A stretch of 64,000 nt of DNA from JADLHS01 sp964594985 (GCA_964594985.1 CAZQNQ010000004.1:1-64000); one strand, 5' to 3'. Shown: positions 27,438-36,986, counted from the stretch's first letter. A program made the numbers and translations. Notes: a model not told the origin generated them from the sequence alone.

Positions 27438-30400
27438 TCACGGCACTTGGAGCAGATAGAAACGCCGCGGATCCCCGGGATTCACGGCATTCGTAAAGCT
27501 GAAAGTACCTGAACCGCTAAACTGATTGGTGGCCAAAGGCGTCCAGTTGGCCAGCGGCAGCGCCACATCAGTGCTGGTCAACACCCAATAAGTGCCGTTC
27601 GCCGGGCCGTTTGTGCCCTGCAAAATGATGTTGCCGGCCGCAAGTGTGACGCTGGCAATGCTGGGTTGTGACACTGTTCCGACGACAACTTTGAGTGTGC
27701 CGTCCACATTGAGGCTGCTGGTGTCCCATTGCAAACCGGCGCCGGGCGTGGCCGGCACAATGCCGCCAAACGCGCCAGTGTAGTTCCCGGTGGAGGCGGT
27801 GAAGATTTTGAACGAATCTCCGGCAACCAACGCCGGTCCCAAATTAACCAGTGTCAAAGTGCCGCCATATTGGATGGTGGCCGCCGCAATCTGACTTCTG
27901 GTCGGGGAACCGCTCTTGTTGAGGACAATTTTGGCGTTTCCGGCCAGCGTCGCCGCGTTGGTCACGGTCAAAGTGACCAAGGCCGGATCATCAAGCGCGA
28001 TGGTCGAACCGGCGAGAGCCGACAGGCTGCCGTTGATCGTGCCGCCGGCGGCCAGCGTCAAGGTTTGTCCGTTCGCCAGTGCCAACGTGCCATCGGGGCG
28101 ACCGCTCACATCCACGCTCGCGCCGCCATTCAACTGAATGTTGGCGCTATGGGAAATGGAGCCGACGCCAACCAGTCGCAAGCCGGTTCCCGTCAAGATA
28201 GTCGGCCCGGTGTAAGTGTTTGAGGCCGCAAAAATAAATGGCACGCTGCCGTTGTCCCAATGGAAACCGCCCGGGCCGCTGATGACATTGCTGAAGGTGC
28301 AGGAGTTGTCGCCGATTTGGAAATGCGCCACGCCCAGCAACGTCACCGGCGCGGTCAGGGTTTTCGCGTTGTTCCAACTGTTGAACGTGCTGCCTTCCTC
28401 CAGTGTCAGGTTCAAGTTAAACAGCGGGCCGTCATACCGGACGTTCATCGTGGCCCCGGAACTGATATAATAATTCTTGCCGTAGCCGGAGCCGCCCCAG
28501 AAGGTCATCGTCGCCCCGCCGTAAACGGTCACGGTCTTCGTCGGGTCTCCCAGAGTGGTGGTGCCGGCGACTCCAAACTCACCTTCATAGACGTTGATGT
28601 CTCCAATGTTGGTGTCGCAAACCAGATTAAACCATTCCCGGTAGGTATTTCCGACAATCGAGATATTGCGGACGCTGCCGTCAGTGCCCATGGTGCCGCC
28701 GGTTGTCGAACCTAAATCAATGCGCCCCGAACCGCCGAAGGTGACATCTCCGGTGAGGGTGATCTTTGCGGGTGAGCCGGCGTCTTTGTAAATCGGCCCG
28801 CCGTTGTTGACCAGCGCGCCGTTGCCATCCGGACCGAACCCGGCCAGGACATAGGGTTTGGTCGCGCCCAAGCCGAATCCGTTCAATTCCAATTTGGTGC
28901 CGGAAGCGATGGTGACGGTTCCGTTGGCGGTGCCCAACGCGGAAGCATTGCTGATCACAATGGCCCCGCCGAGCAAATTGACATTGCCGATATAGTCACT
29001 GTTGGTCGTATTGATGGTAAGCGTGCTGGAACCAAGTTTGGTCAGGTTGCCGCCGCCGCCGATCCGGCCTTCGCCGGTGAAGGTGTAGTTTAGCGTCGAA
29101 TTGTTCGTGATCGAACTGGGCTGCACCACCTGGCCATCGGGAATGGTGATGGTGGTCGTTGGCGTCGGCGAACTGGAGATCGTGTTGTCGAACACCACCG
29201 CGTCAAAGGAGTAAAACACATCGGGCGAAACGTGAGTGGTCCGATTGGTCCAATTGGCCGAACCCTGAACATCCCATTGACCACTGCCACTGGCGTTGTT
29301 CCAGACCAGCACGGAAGGCTGCCCGCCGGTGACAATCGCCTGAATCATCTTGGGCGAGGTCGTCGTGACGTTCGTCAGAACAAAAGTATAGGACGAAGAT
29401 GAAACCGTGGCCACTCCGCCAAAGGAACCGTTTAATGTGCCGGTATAGGTGAGGAGCGTGTAAGCCCGGCCATTCTCCAATGTGCCGCCGACGGGGTTGA
29501 CATAAATCATGTTCCCATTGGCGGTCAGATTGCCGTTCACCTGCACAAGATCGCTCACGCCGGCGGCGGTGGCCGCCAAATCGTTCGTCAGCGTGGCCCC
29601 GCCTTGCAGAATCAAATCACCGACGGCGAGCGTTCCGATGACGCCGGCATTGCCGGGCAGCAAACCGCCGCCAATATCGAAACCGCTGGTGGCGCTGCCG
29701 GAACCGGCCACTGTGGTGCCCCCAAAGCTGGTGACGCTTCCGCCCAACAGTGTTCCATTCAAGTTCAGCCGGCCATCGGCCAGCGTCACTCCTTGCGGAT
29801 TGTTCAAAGTGCCGTTTACCGTCAGTGCGCCGCCCAAAATATACGCTCCGCCGGCAAAGGCCGGACTATTGCCAGTCAGGACCAATGCACTTGCGCCCGA
29901 CTTGTAAAGAGTGCCGTCACCCGTCAAAGCGCCACCAAGGGTCAATGACGTGCTGCCGACTTCAAAAAGGCAAAATCCGCCGGTGAGCGTAACCGGGCCA
30001 TTGATCAGGTTGGCCCCAAAACCATTCTGAATGGTGGCCCCGTCAATCACCACCCGCTTGTTGATGGAAACCGGCGTGTCATCCGCATAAAGCGCCATGA
30101 TCGCCCCCGGAGCCAAATACAAGTCATGGTTGGGATTGCCCAACGTGGTTGAACCCACGACGCCAAAACTTCCCGACATCATACTGATGTTCCCCAAATC
30201 GGGCACCGTAAGACGTCTCCACTCGAAATAAATCCCGCTGTCACCAACCAAGGTAAGATTGTACGGTTGACCGCCGCTGTTTATCGCGCCACCGGACGGT
30301 GATCCAAAGTCCATGCGATAGGCAAAGCTGATTGTCGTGTCGCCCGCCAGCGTCAGATTCGCCGTCAAACCGCCGCCGCTGCTGTAAATATCGCCACCGC

Positions 30401-32753
30401 TGTTGATGATGGCTCCGCTGCCGCCCACGCCGGTGCCGGAAACAACGATGGGTTCAGAACCCAGATTGAATCCATTGGCATCCAGCGTCGCGCCATTGGC
30501 AATGGTCGTCGCGCCCGCGCTCGTTCCCAATGCGAAAACATTGCCAATCCGCAACGTGCTGCCGCTCGCCACCGAGAGCGGGCCGGAGAAAGAATTGACC
30601 CCGCTCAAGAACAGGGAGCCGCCGCCGGTCTGATTCAACGAACCCGGGCCGGAAATGAGGCTGCTGACGGTGATGCCGTCGTTGCGGGCAAAGATCAAAG
30701 CGCCGTTGTTGATGACGTTGCCGCCGGCGGGCAAATTGCCGTTGCCATCGTTGGCTCCAATTTGAAGGGTGCCGGCTTCGATGGTGGTGGTGCCGGTGAA
30801 ACTGTTGACGCCGCTGTTGGCAATGGTCAATTTGCCGGAACCGCGTTTTACCAATTCAGCAGAACCGCCAAGCTGACCGCTGCCGGAAAAAGTGTAATCC
30901 GGGCTGGTGTTGCTGACAGTTATGCCGCCGGGTTGTAATGCCGCCGTCAGATTCACCGCGGCCGTCGTCGCGCCATCCAGAAAGTTCACGAAGGAACCAT
31001 CGTTGTAAGTCATGGCGATGCCCGCCTGCCAGTTCAACGCAGTGGTGTCCCAGTTGTTGTTTTGCGCGCCCGTCCAGGCCAGCGTGCGCGGCCCGTCCGT
31101 CATCACCACGTCAATGCTGCCGTTCGCAATGTTGTTGGAAAGATAGCCGACCGCTCCCAACGGGATGCTCCCGAGAACGAAATTATATCCCGCGCCGCCA
31201 ATCGCCCCGGCATAACGAATGACTGTCACCTGGTAAGGATAGCTGCCGACCGAAGGCAAAGAGAGAAGGTCAATCGCGTTCGCCGCGCCGCCGGTGATCA
31301 GGCTGTTCACGACGATATTCGTCGCGGTCGCGGAATTGATTTTCACTTGGAGCGCGGAATTGGTGACGGCCAGCGTCGTCAGAGAATTCGCCGCTGTTCC
31401 CGCCGTCCGGGTGGCGAGCCGGCCATTGTTCACGGTAATCGTCGCCGCGCCGCCGCCACTGGCAATGACATCCGCGTTCACCACGCCGCCGTTGATGTTG
31501 AGCGTTCCCGCGCTGCCCGGGGTGAGAACCCCGGTGACTGCGGCCAGCGTAAGGCTGTTGTTGACGTTCAAGATCGCATTCGCACCCAGGGTCGCATTGG
31601 TCAGGACGTTGATGATGCCCGCGCCCATGCCGCCGCTGCTGGCGGTTTGATTACCCGCCACTACCGTATTGGCGTCAATGACGCCGTTGTCAAACGTCAA
31701 CACGCCCAACGCTCTGGCAATCGCCGTGTTTCCTCCCTGCCCGAGTTGAATCGAATCCTCCAGCACCGTTACTTTGCCGCCCGAGAGATCAAAAATGCCG
31801 TAAGCGGGATGATTGGGCGAACCTTGATTGGCGGCCACCCAAAGATTGCCGCGATTACCCGCCGCCGTGCTCGCAATGTAAGCTTGAGCGGGCGGCGTGG
31901 TGTTTCGCACCGCCGGATTGAACGCAAAAATCGCATTCGAGGCGCCGCTTTGTCCCACCACGAGGTAGTTGTTGCCGCTGCCCGTATAAATCGCGTTGGT
32001 TACTCCCAAATAGAGGGCGACCGGCAGCGAGTTGCTGGTGGTGCCTTGGGAGCCGATGGTAATGTCGCCGGTCACCAGCAGGAGATTGGTTTTCGCCAGA
32101 TACAGTGTGCCGTGACTGCGATTTCCCGTCGCCGCCACCAAGAGCCGGTTGTTGGCCCCCGCGTTGAGTTGAAAGTTTCCAAGTTCCGACAAATCCAACG
32201 TGACATTGTGCGTGCCCGGCGTCGCCGAACTCTGCTGCACCGTCAACGCGCCGACCAGCGAACCCGCAGCGGAAGGATTCAACGACAAGGTCCCGCCGCT
32301 GCCGGTGAACTTGATGATCTGCACGGCATTGGCCGGCCCACCTGGCGCGCCCACGTACATTTTCCCGTTGCCCGCCGCCACTTGCATGGTGACGCCCGGA
32401 TTGATTTGCGTCACATAATTGCCGTTGGTGTTGTAATAGTTCAGCTCCCACATCGGCATCTGGGCGGTGCCGGTCGTGGCATCCAGAATACTATTGACGG
32501 TAAGCGTGGCATTGTTGTTGGTGCCCCGGCCCAGGAATTGCACCTGATTGAAAAAAGTTTGCTGCGGCGCGGTCCAATTTGCCGCCGTTGTCCAGTTCAT
32601 GCTGCCACTCGTCCGATTCCATTGGAGGGTGGCGGCCCCAACCCGAGGCGCCGCTCCCATCAATCCAACCGCCAGCACAATAAAGAGCAGCTTGAATCCG
32701 CGGGCCAACAGACGACAGGCTCGGGAAGTTTTCGGTCGCATGGAAGTTTTCAT
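27438..32753 (-). CDS. Giant secreted PATR (autotransporter-associated beta-strand repeat) protein
   Basis: 1771 residues from the ATG at 32753 (MKTSMRPKTSRACRLLARGF, a signal peptide); ATGs at 32777 and 32741 fit equally. Almost the whole length is Gly/Asn/Thr-rich beta-helix with many PATR repeats (GSGKLTIANSGVNSFTGTTT, GGSLFLSGVNSFSGPLSVAS, GSSTLTINTTNSDYIGNVNL). Two long blocks (~residues 800-1050 and 1300-1560) are paralogous copies (NGFNLGSEPIVVSGTGVGGS against NGFGLGATKPYVLAGFGPDG). No beta-barrel translocator follows. Instead a ~75-residue sandwich ends RRFYLLQVP. Likely a surface fibre or adhesin; ligand unknown. It is followed by a pseudopilin gene and preceded by direct-repeat site B. 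Confidence 0.85.
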   Translation of the reverse strand: MKTSMRPKTSRACRLLARGFKLLFIVLAVGLMGAAPRVGAATLQWNRTSGSMNWTTAANWTAPQQTFFNQVQFLGRGTNNNATLTVNSILDATTGTAQMPMWELNYYNTNGNYVTQINPGVTMQVAAGNGKMYVGAPGGPANAVQIIKFTGSGGTLSLNPSAAGSLVGALTVQQSSATPGTHNVTLDLSELGNFQLNAGANNRLLVAATGNRSHGTLYLAKTNLLLVTGDITIGSQGTTSNSLPVALYLGVTNAIYTGSGNNYLVVGQSGASNAIFAFNPAVRNTTPPAQAYIASTAAGNRGNLWVAANQGSPNHPAYGIFDLSGGKVTVLEDSIQLGQGGNTAIARALGVLTFDNGVIDANTVVAGNQTASSGGMGAGIINVLTNATLGANAILNVNNSLTLAAVTGVLTPGSAGTLNINGGVVNADVIASGGGAATITVNNGRLATRTAGTAANSLTTLAVTNSALQVKINSATATNIVVNSLITGGAANAIDLLSLPSVGSYPYQVTVIRYAGAIGGAGYNFVLGSIPLGAVGYLSNNIANGSIDVVMTDGPRTLAWTGAQNNNWDTTALNWQAGIAMTYNDGSFVNFLDGATTAAVNLTAALQPGGITVSNTSPDYTFSGSGQLGGSAELVKRGSGKLTIANSGVNSFTGTTTIEAGTLQIGANDGNGNLPAGGNVINNGALIFARNDGITVSSLISGPGSLNQTGGGSLFLSGVNSFSGPLSVASGSTLRIGNVFALGTSAGATTIANGATLDANGFNLGSEPIVVSGTGVGGSGAIINSGGDIYSSGGGLTANLTLAGDTTISFAYRMDFGSPSGGAINSGGQPYNLTLVGDSGIYFEWRRLTVPDLGNISMMSGSFGVVGSTTLGNPNHDLYLAPGAIMALYADDTPVSINKRVVIDGATIQNGFGANLINGPVTLTGGFCLFEVGSTSLTLGGALTGDGTLYKSGASALVLTGNSPAFAGGAYILGGALTVNGTLNNPQGVTLADGRLNLNGTLLGGSVTSFGGTTVAGSGSATSGFDIGGGLLPGNAGVIGTLAVGDLILQGGATLTNDLAATAAGVSDLVQVNGNLTANGNMIYVNPVGGTLENGRAYTLLTYTGTLNGSFGGVATVSSSSYTFVLTNVTTTSPKMIQAIVTGGQPSVLVWNNASGSGQWDVQGSANWTNRTTHVSPDVFYSFDAVVFDNTISSSPTPTTTITIPDGQVVQPSSITNNSTLNYTFTGEGRIGGGGNLTKLGSSTLTINTTNSDYIGNVNLLGGAIVISNASALGTANGTVTIASGTKLELNGFGLGATKPYVLAGFGPDGNGALVNNGGPIYKDAGSPAKITLTGDVTFGGSGRIDLGSTTGGTMGTDGSVRNISIVGNTYREWFNLVCDTNIGDINVYEGEFGVAGTTTLGDPTKTVTVYGGATMTFWGGSGYGKNYYISSGATMNVRYDGPLFNLNLTLEEGSTFNSWNNAKTLTAPVTLLGVAHFQIGDNSCTFSNVISGPGGFHWDNGSVPFIFAASNTYTGPTILTGTGLRLVGVGSISHSANIQLNGGASVDVSGRPDGTLALANGQTLTLAAGGTINGSLSALAGSTIALDDPALVTLTVTNAATLAGNAKIVLNKSGSPTRSQIAAATIQYGGTLTLVNLGPALVAGDSFKIFTASTGNYTGAFGGIVPATPGAGLQWDTSSLNVDGTLKVVVGTVSQPSIASVTLAAGNIILQGTNGPANGTYWVLTSTDVALPLANWTPLATNQFSGSGTFSFTNAVNPGDPRRFYLLQVP

Positions 32754-33228
32754 CGGCGGGTGGGTGGTTTGGTTCATAAAAAAACTGCTTGGCGTTGTTG
32801 GTTGATGCATCATCAGGGATCGCTGTAAACTTTGGCATACTTGCCGGGCGGGCGGAATGGATGTTTCGCGGAAGCTTATGGACAATTGACTGGTGCGCAG
32901 GGCAGGTGAAACCAACACGGGCGCATCAACAATTCCGCCACTTGTTGAATCTGCGGGGCGCGCCATATGGGGGGCCAATTGCATTTCATAATTTGCAAGC
33001 ATGTCTTTCATCGTTTTGTCTGGTTGTGGTTGGTCTTGGTCTGTTTACCTCCAGCTATACATTTTCTTCAAAAGGAAGCCGGGCGTCTGCCGCCAAACCG
33101 GGGCTTCAAAAAATAGTTCCGCTCAAAGGTATTGGTTCTTTTTTACCATTGAAGCAGGCTCCTCTCCCATGAGTTTTTAGGGAAAAGAAATGACTTTTTT
33201 CGTCAGGCTGGTTTTCCCGCCGTTCAGG
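32754..33228. other. Upstream region of the giant PATR gene
   Basis: 475 bp between the PATR start and the end of the AraC gene. It carries the direct-repeat site B and an A/T-rich stretch near 33050-33200. I cannot place -35/-10 boxes with confidence and see no gene. Confidence 0.5.
32856..32893 (+). promoter_or_regulatory. Direct-repeat operator candidate, site B
   Basis: AATGGA (32856-32861), 16-base spacer, ATGGACAAT (32878-32886), TGACTGG (32887-32893). It lies ~100 bp upstream of the giant PATR gene and 340 bp from the AraC gene. The last 16 bases match site C in 15 positions. Confidence 0.65.
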
Positions 33229-34143
33229 CTATGCCGTGTAACGCCGCCGATGCTCGGAGGGCGAATGATTGTGCATTTTATTGAACGCGCGGGAAAAATA
33301 GAATTGATCGGAGAAGCCGAGATAGTCGCTGATATGCTTGATGGGCCAATCGGTGGTGTTGAGCAGTTCCACCGCGCGGTGCATTCGCAGGTGGTTCAGA
33401 TAATTCAGCGGCGCATAACCGGTCACGCGCTTGAACAAGGTCGTGTAGTGAGAACGGGACAGGCTCACTACTGCGGCCAGAGTGGCGACATTCAGCGGTT
33501 CGCGCAGATGCGCTTTCATAAAATCAATGCTCTTGATAATTCGCTCGCGAACGCTGGTTTCTCCGGGCCAAAACTCCTCCTTGTGGCGCAAGATCAACCC
33601 CATCAAATGCGTCAGGGAATGCGCCGCATAAATCATGTGGGTCAAGGTAAAACCATGCTGCAACCCTTCCATGATGTCTTCAAAAAGGGAAAACAACCGC
33701 ACGTCTCCGCCCAATGACACCACTGGTTTTTCCTGCGTCACTTCGAGCCGTTCCAGATAATGCGAAACATTTGAGCCGACGGCATGAAACCAGTGAATCG
33801 TCCAAGGCAATGTATTCCCGGCGCCATAGACATGAGGCGCGGAAGCGGGGACCACCAATAATTGATTCCGGGTGATTTCATGCTTTCGCCCGGCGATTTC
33901 GCACCAGCCATTCCCGGCGGCGCAATAGATGAAAATCGTTTCCGGGCAGCCTTGTTGCCGGACACAAACATGGTTCCTCGCCTTGGGATAATATCCCGCA
34001 TCCGTGGGCAACAACGACCGTAACAGCGGATGTTGCATTGTCGCGGCCAATACCGGTCTTGGCACAACAACCAGCCGCTGTCCGACAAATCCTTCCCGTT
34101 TTTCGCGTCGGCTCATGAGTGGTGATGGAAGAAGAAAATGCAT
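33229..34143 (-). CDS. AraC-family transcriptional regulator
   Basis: 304 residues from the ATG at 34143. An N-terminal cupin-like sensor (~25-160: ETIFIYCAAGNGWCEIAGRK, LLVVPASAPHVYGAGNTLPW) is followed by two helix-turn-helix motifs (~205-304: LNVATLAAVVSLSRSHYTTL and IKHISDYLGFSDQFYFSRAF). The sensor probably binds a monosaccharide; AraC itself binds arabinose through the same kind of pocket. It is divergent from the XylR-like regulator with 95 bp between the starts, allowing cross- or auto-regulation. Three direct-repeat sites with 22-bp period elsewhere in the window fit AraC-type binding geometry. Confidence 0.9.
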   Translation of the reverse strand: MHFLLPSPLMSRREKREGFVGQRLVVVPRPVLAATMQHPLLRSLLPTDAGYYPKARNHVCVRQQGCPETIFIYCAAGNGWCEIAGRKHEITRNQLLVVPASAPHVYGAGNTLPWTIHWFHAVGSNVSHYLERLEVTQEKPVVSLGGDVRLFSLFEDIMEGLQHGFTLTHMIYAAHSLTHLMGLILRHKEEFWPGETSVRERIIKSIDFMKAHLREPLNVATLAAVVSLSRSHYTTLFKRVTGYAPLNYLNHLRMHRAVELLNTTDWPIKHISDYLGFSDQFYFSRAFNKMHNHSPSEHRRRYTA

Positions 34144-34238
34144 GTTTGCGCCAGAATAGCAAGCGGCCGAAAGCAAAAACCACCGCGGCAACCCGGCATT
34201 GCATTGTCCTGAAATTATGAGATTTTGAGCTGCTCCAA

Positions 34239-35489
34239 ATGAAGAAATTCGTCAAGCCCTTTCAGCGCCCCCGGGTCGCTTTGTTAATTGAATCCTCCCG
34301 CGCCTATGGGCGGGGCCTTCTTTCGGGGGTGGCAAAATTTGTTCGCGAACACGATCCCTGGTCCATTTTTTTTCAAGACCTGAATCTTTGCGACGACACT
34401 CCGAAATGGCTCAAAAACTGGCAGGGCGAAGGCATCATTTCCCGTCTGGAAAATCACGACGTGCTCAGCGTAATCCAACGCTTGAAGGTGCCGGCAATCT
34501 ATTTGCATTACGTCAGTCCCGAAGCGCGAATGCCCAGCATCCTCACGGATAACGTGGGCACTTCGCGGCTTTGCTTTGAGCATTTGAAGGAACGCGGATT
34601 TCGTCATTTCGCTTTTTGCGGTTACAACGGAGCTGATTATTCTGATGAACGCCGGGATGGTTTTGTCGAACTGGTAAAGCAAGCCGGAATGTCTTGTCAT
34701 GTTTATACCGAAGGACATCAATTCCTCAAAGCATACACGACCCAATACGAAGGTGGTGGTTTGAAGGATGGCGGTCTGGTGGCGAATTGGATCAAAAAAT
34801 TGCCCAAGCCGATTGGTGTGATGGCTTGCAACGACATGCGGGGCCAACAAGTGCTGGACGCCTGTCGTGCCACTGGCGTGGCGTCACCGGAAGAAGTCGC
34901 GGTCGTTGGCGTGGATAATGACGAGGTGCTTTGCAATCTGTCCGATCCGCCACTGTCCAGCGTCATTCCCGATACCGACCGGATTGGTTACGAAGCCGCC
35001 TTGCTGCTGGCGCAAATGATGGCGGGTAAAAAAAACGCGCCGGGGGAAATCTTTGTGCCCCCAAGCGGCATTGTCACCCGGCGTTCAACCGATGTGCTCG
35101 CAATGGAAGACCGCCAGATCGCCGCCGCCGTTCGTTTCATTCGGGAACACGCCTGTGAAGGCATTGATGTCAGCGACGTGTTGCGCGCCGTGCCCATGTC
35201 GCGCAGCACCCTGGATCGTCGCTTCATGAGAATCCTCGGGCGGTCGCCCAAAGATGAAATCCTGCGCGTTCGCCTGAATCGGGTGAAACAATTGCTGGTC
35301 GAGACGGATTTTCCCTTGTCGTTGATTGCTGAAAAAGTCGGAATGGAACACGTTGAACACCTCAGCCGAATTTTCAAAAATCGAACCGGTATAACTCCAT
35401 CGGAATTCAGGTCTCACGCCTTGGTCAAAGACATGGCAGATCGCCTGCCTGCCCCGACCCAAATTTCAAAAGGCTGGAAGCCGTCATGA
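34239..35489 (+). CDS. XylR-like regulator (periplasmic-binding-protein fold plus AraC HTH)
   Basis: 416 residues. Residues ~10-290 form a LacI/GalR-type effector domain (RVALLIESSRAYGRGLLSGV, IGVMACNDMRGQQVLDACRA, EEVAVVGVDNDEVLCNLSDP). The C-terminus (~300-395) is an AraC-type DNA-binding domain (IDVSDVLRAVPMSRSTLDRR, EKVGMEHVEHLSRIFKNRTG). This order, without an N-terminal LacI helix-turn-helix, is that of E. coli XylR, which binds xylose and activates from tandem direct repeats. Cytoplasmic; the ligand here is probably a pentose or other pectin sugar. It is the only long plus-strand gene outside the mobile island and is a second candidate for the shared direct-repeat operators. Confidence 0.9.
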   Translation: MKKFVKPFQRPRVALLIESSRAYGRGLLSGVAKFVREHDPWSIFFQDLNLCDDTPKWLKNWQGEGIISRLENHDVLSVIQRLKVPAIYLHYVSPEARMPSILTDNVGTSRLCFEHLKERGFRHFAFCGYNGADYSDERRDGFVELVKQAGMSCHVYTEGHQFLKAYTTQYEGGGLKDGGLVANWIKKLPKPIGVMACNDMRGQQVLDACRATGVASPEEVAVVGVDNDEVLCNLSDPPLSSVIPDTDRIGYEAALLLAQMMAGKKNAPGEIFVPPSGIVTRRSTDVLAMEDRQIAAAVRFIREHACEGIDVSDVLRAVPMSRSTLDRRFMRILGRSPKDEILRVRLNRVKQLLVETDFPLSLIAEKVGMEHVEHLSRIFKNRTGITPSEFRSHALVKDMADRLPAPTQISKGWKPS

Positions 35490-35581
35490 TAAAAGAAGCC
35501 CGTAAATAAATCATTCCGGGACATTTTTGCGCAAATCGCCTCACAAAAACCTCAACCTTTGAACCACCGATTAACGACGAA

Positions 35582-35608
35582 AAGCCGCCATCCTTGCGAT
35601 GGCGGCTT
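35582..35608. terminator. Bidirectional rho-independent-type hairpin
   Basis: An 11-bp perfect stem (AAGCCGCCATC / GATGGCGGCTT) with a 5-nt loop lies between the convergent XylR-like and PEP-CTERM genes. The flanking TTTTC on the minus strand makes it a good terminator for the PEP-CTERM gene. Confidence 0.75.
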
Positions 35609-35636
35609 GAAAACAGTGAAATCAGATAAAACAATT

Positions 35637-36332
35637 TTATCTTTTCCGATTACGAACGCGCCCCAAAAGCGCCACCGCCCCCAAGCCCAGCAACGTCAGA
35701 CTGCCAGGCTCGGGCACCGCGATGTTATAGCCCAAGTTGGCCACCGGATAAATGGCGTCGTTACCGGACTGATTGCCCGGAGGATTTGGCCAACTACTCA
35801 AATCAGCATATCGGCCCGCCCGCGAGAATTCGTAACCGCTGGCCAGGTTCGAGTACTCCGGGTTCCATGCGATCTGTCCCGATCCGCCATCATTCGTAAT
35901 CAGATCTCCCCATGTGTCCACCCCGTCGGTTTGGGCGGCAATGGCGTACCAACTATTATACACCAATCCGACGGACGCGGACAATTGCACCCAGCGATAA
36001 CCATTGAGTAATGGCGCCGCCGTTCCCGCCGGCACGGTCACCGTTGCGATCATGCTGTTATTGCTGAGGTCCCACAGCGCCACCGCATGGCTGTTTGCCA
36101 ATCCGTCGCCATCCTTGTCGTAATAGCCAAGCCAGTTGACTTCCGGCCAATAATCGAATGAGGTCAAAAAAACTCCGCCAACTATTCCCGCATAAGTATT
36201 CTGCGACCCCGCCGAAAGATTGATTTGAGGGGTGTAAAGCATGCTGCCGTTGCTGGTTTGTGCGAAACCCGTCGCGGCGGTTGCCAGTCCGAGCGTAGCG
36301 GCGCAGAGGACGATAAAGGTTTTTATTTTCAT
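35637..36332 (-). CDS. PEP-CTERM sorting-domain protein
   Basis: 231 residues from the ATG at 36332 (MKIKTFIVLCAATLGLATAA, signal peptide). The body is beta-rich and aromatic (WNPEYSNLASGYEFSRAGRY), of unknown function. The C-terminus is the canonical tripartite sorting signal: VPEPGS, a hydrophobic stretch LTLLGLGAVALLG, and a basic end RVRNRKR. Such proteins are processed by an exosortase in bacteria that make extracellular polysaccharide; no exosortase is in the window. It carries direct-repeat site C about 140 bp upstream and so may be co-regulated with the PATR and TPR-MFS genes. Confidence 0.9.
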   Translation of the reverse strand: MKIKTFIVLCAATLGLATAATGFAQTSNGSMLYTPQINLSAGSQNTYAGIVGGVFLTSFDYWPEVNWLGYYDKDGDGLANSHAVALWDLSNNSMIATVTVPAGTAAPLLNGYRWVQLSASVGLVYNSWYAIAAQTDGVDTWGDLITNDGGSGQIAWNPEYSNLASGYEFSRAGRYADLSSWPNPPGNQSGNDAIYPVANLGYNIAVPEPGSLTLLGLGAVALLGRVRNRKR

Positions 36333-36467
36333 GTTGTGTTTAGTTGATTGCGTTGTGATTAGTCGCCTGGATCCGCCGGACACGATCTTGTCAAACCGGA
36401 TAAAGCGCGCGTTGGACTCGGATACAGCGGCGATGATGCAACCATGTCACGATACTCCGGCGTTGGG

Positions 36468-36505
36468 AATGGACATCCCGCCGAACGGCATGGACAATTG
36501 GCTGG
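36468..36505 (+). promoter_or_regulatory. Direct-repeat operator candidate, site C
   Basis: AATGGA (36468-36473), 16-base spacer, ATGGACAAT (36490-36498), TGGCTGG (36499-36505). Upstream of the PEP-CTERM gene. The spacer shares C8, G10 and A12 with sites A and B. Confidence 0.65.
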
Positions 36506-36750
36506 CCACGAGGAGACATGGCCAACAAACACCCTTGTTAAAAATTCCGCGCCGCAGGGAATCGCACGCCAGCAAAGCACATTGGAGTTAATCTGTTCTG
36601 GCCTTGCTTCGGTTTGATGGACTTGGAGTGAACGCATGAGGCATCGGGTTTGGCGCGTTCGCCTTGCGTTGAAAACTCACCCACAACCGGCCCGGCAAAC
36701 TTTGAAAGCCAGTTCCTCGGACGCGCCACCATCATTGCGATGCCCTCCGG

Positions 36751-36986
36751 GTTGCTCAGACTAAACCGCTGCACCTCCAGTTCACATAACAACATCAAAC
36801 TACGATAGACCGGCGAAAGATTACACGCTCCCGGATGTCGTCCGCTTGCACCACCACATCAAGGCTTACCGGAATGCTTTGCGTGGTCAGAAACGCGCGA
36901 ATCTTTTGGCGAATGGGTGTCAGGCGAAATTTTGCCCGGAAGCAAGCCCGCAAAGCCCGCGGCATTCGCTGTTCTGCGTCTGTCAT
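36751..36986 (-). pseudogene. Frameshifted, truncated Fur-family regulator
   Basis: The first frame gives MTDAEQRMPRALRACFRAKF and RLTPIRQKIRAFLTTQSIPV and then leaves the fold after DDIRER. Removing one base of drift, the next frame continues CNLSPVYRSLMLLCELEVQR then FSLSN, which is the Fur winged-helix recognition segment (usual TVYRTL-LL-E-G-V--V-L). So GAGCG-TGTAATCTTTCG has lost one base. After FSLSN the sequence departs into unrelated DNA, so the metal-binding C-terminal half is gone. Non-functional. It lies 75 bp downstream of GH2 on the same strand. Fur, Zur or PerR subtype cannot be told. Confidence 0.65.

Noticed and set aside
31062..32828. 588-codon open frame on the plus strand opposite the giant PATR gene (similarly 48324-50057 and 21441-22979)
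   Set aside because: Arg/His-rich, no motif, no start context. It is the antisense shadow of GC-rich, repeat-containing genes.
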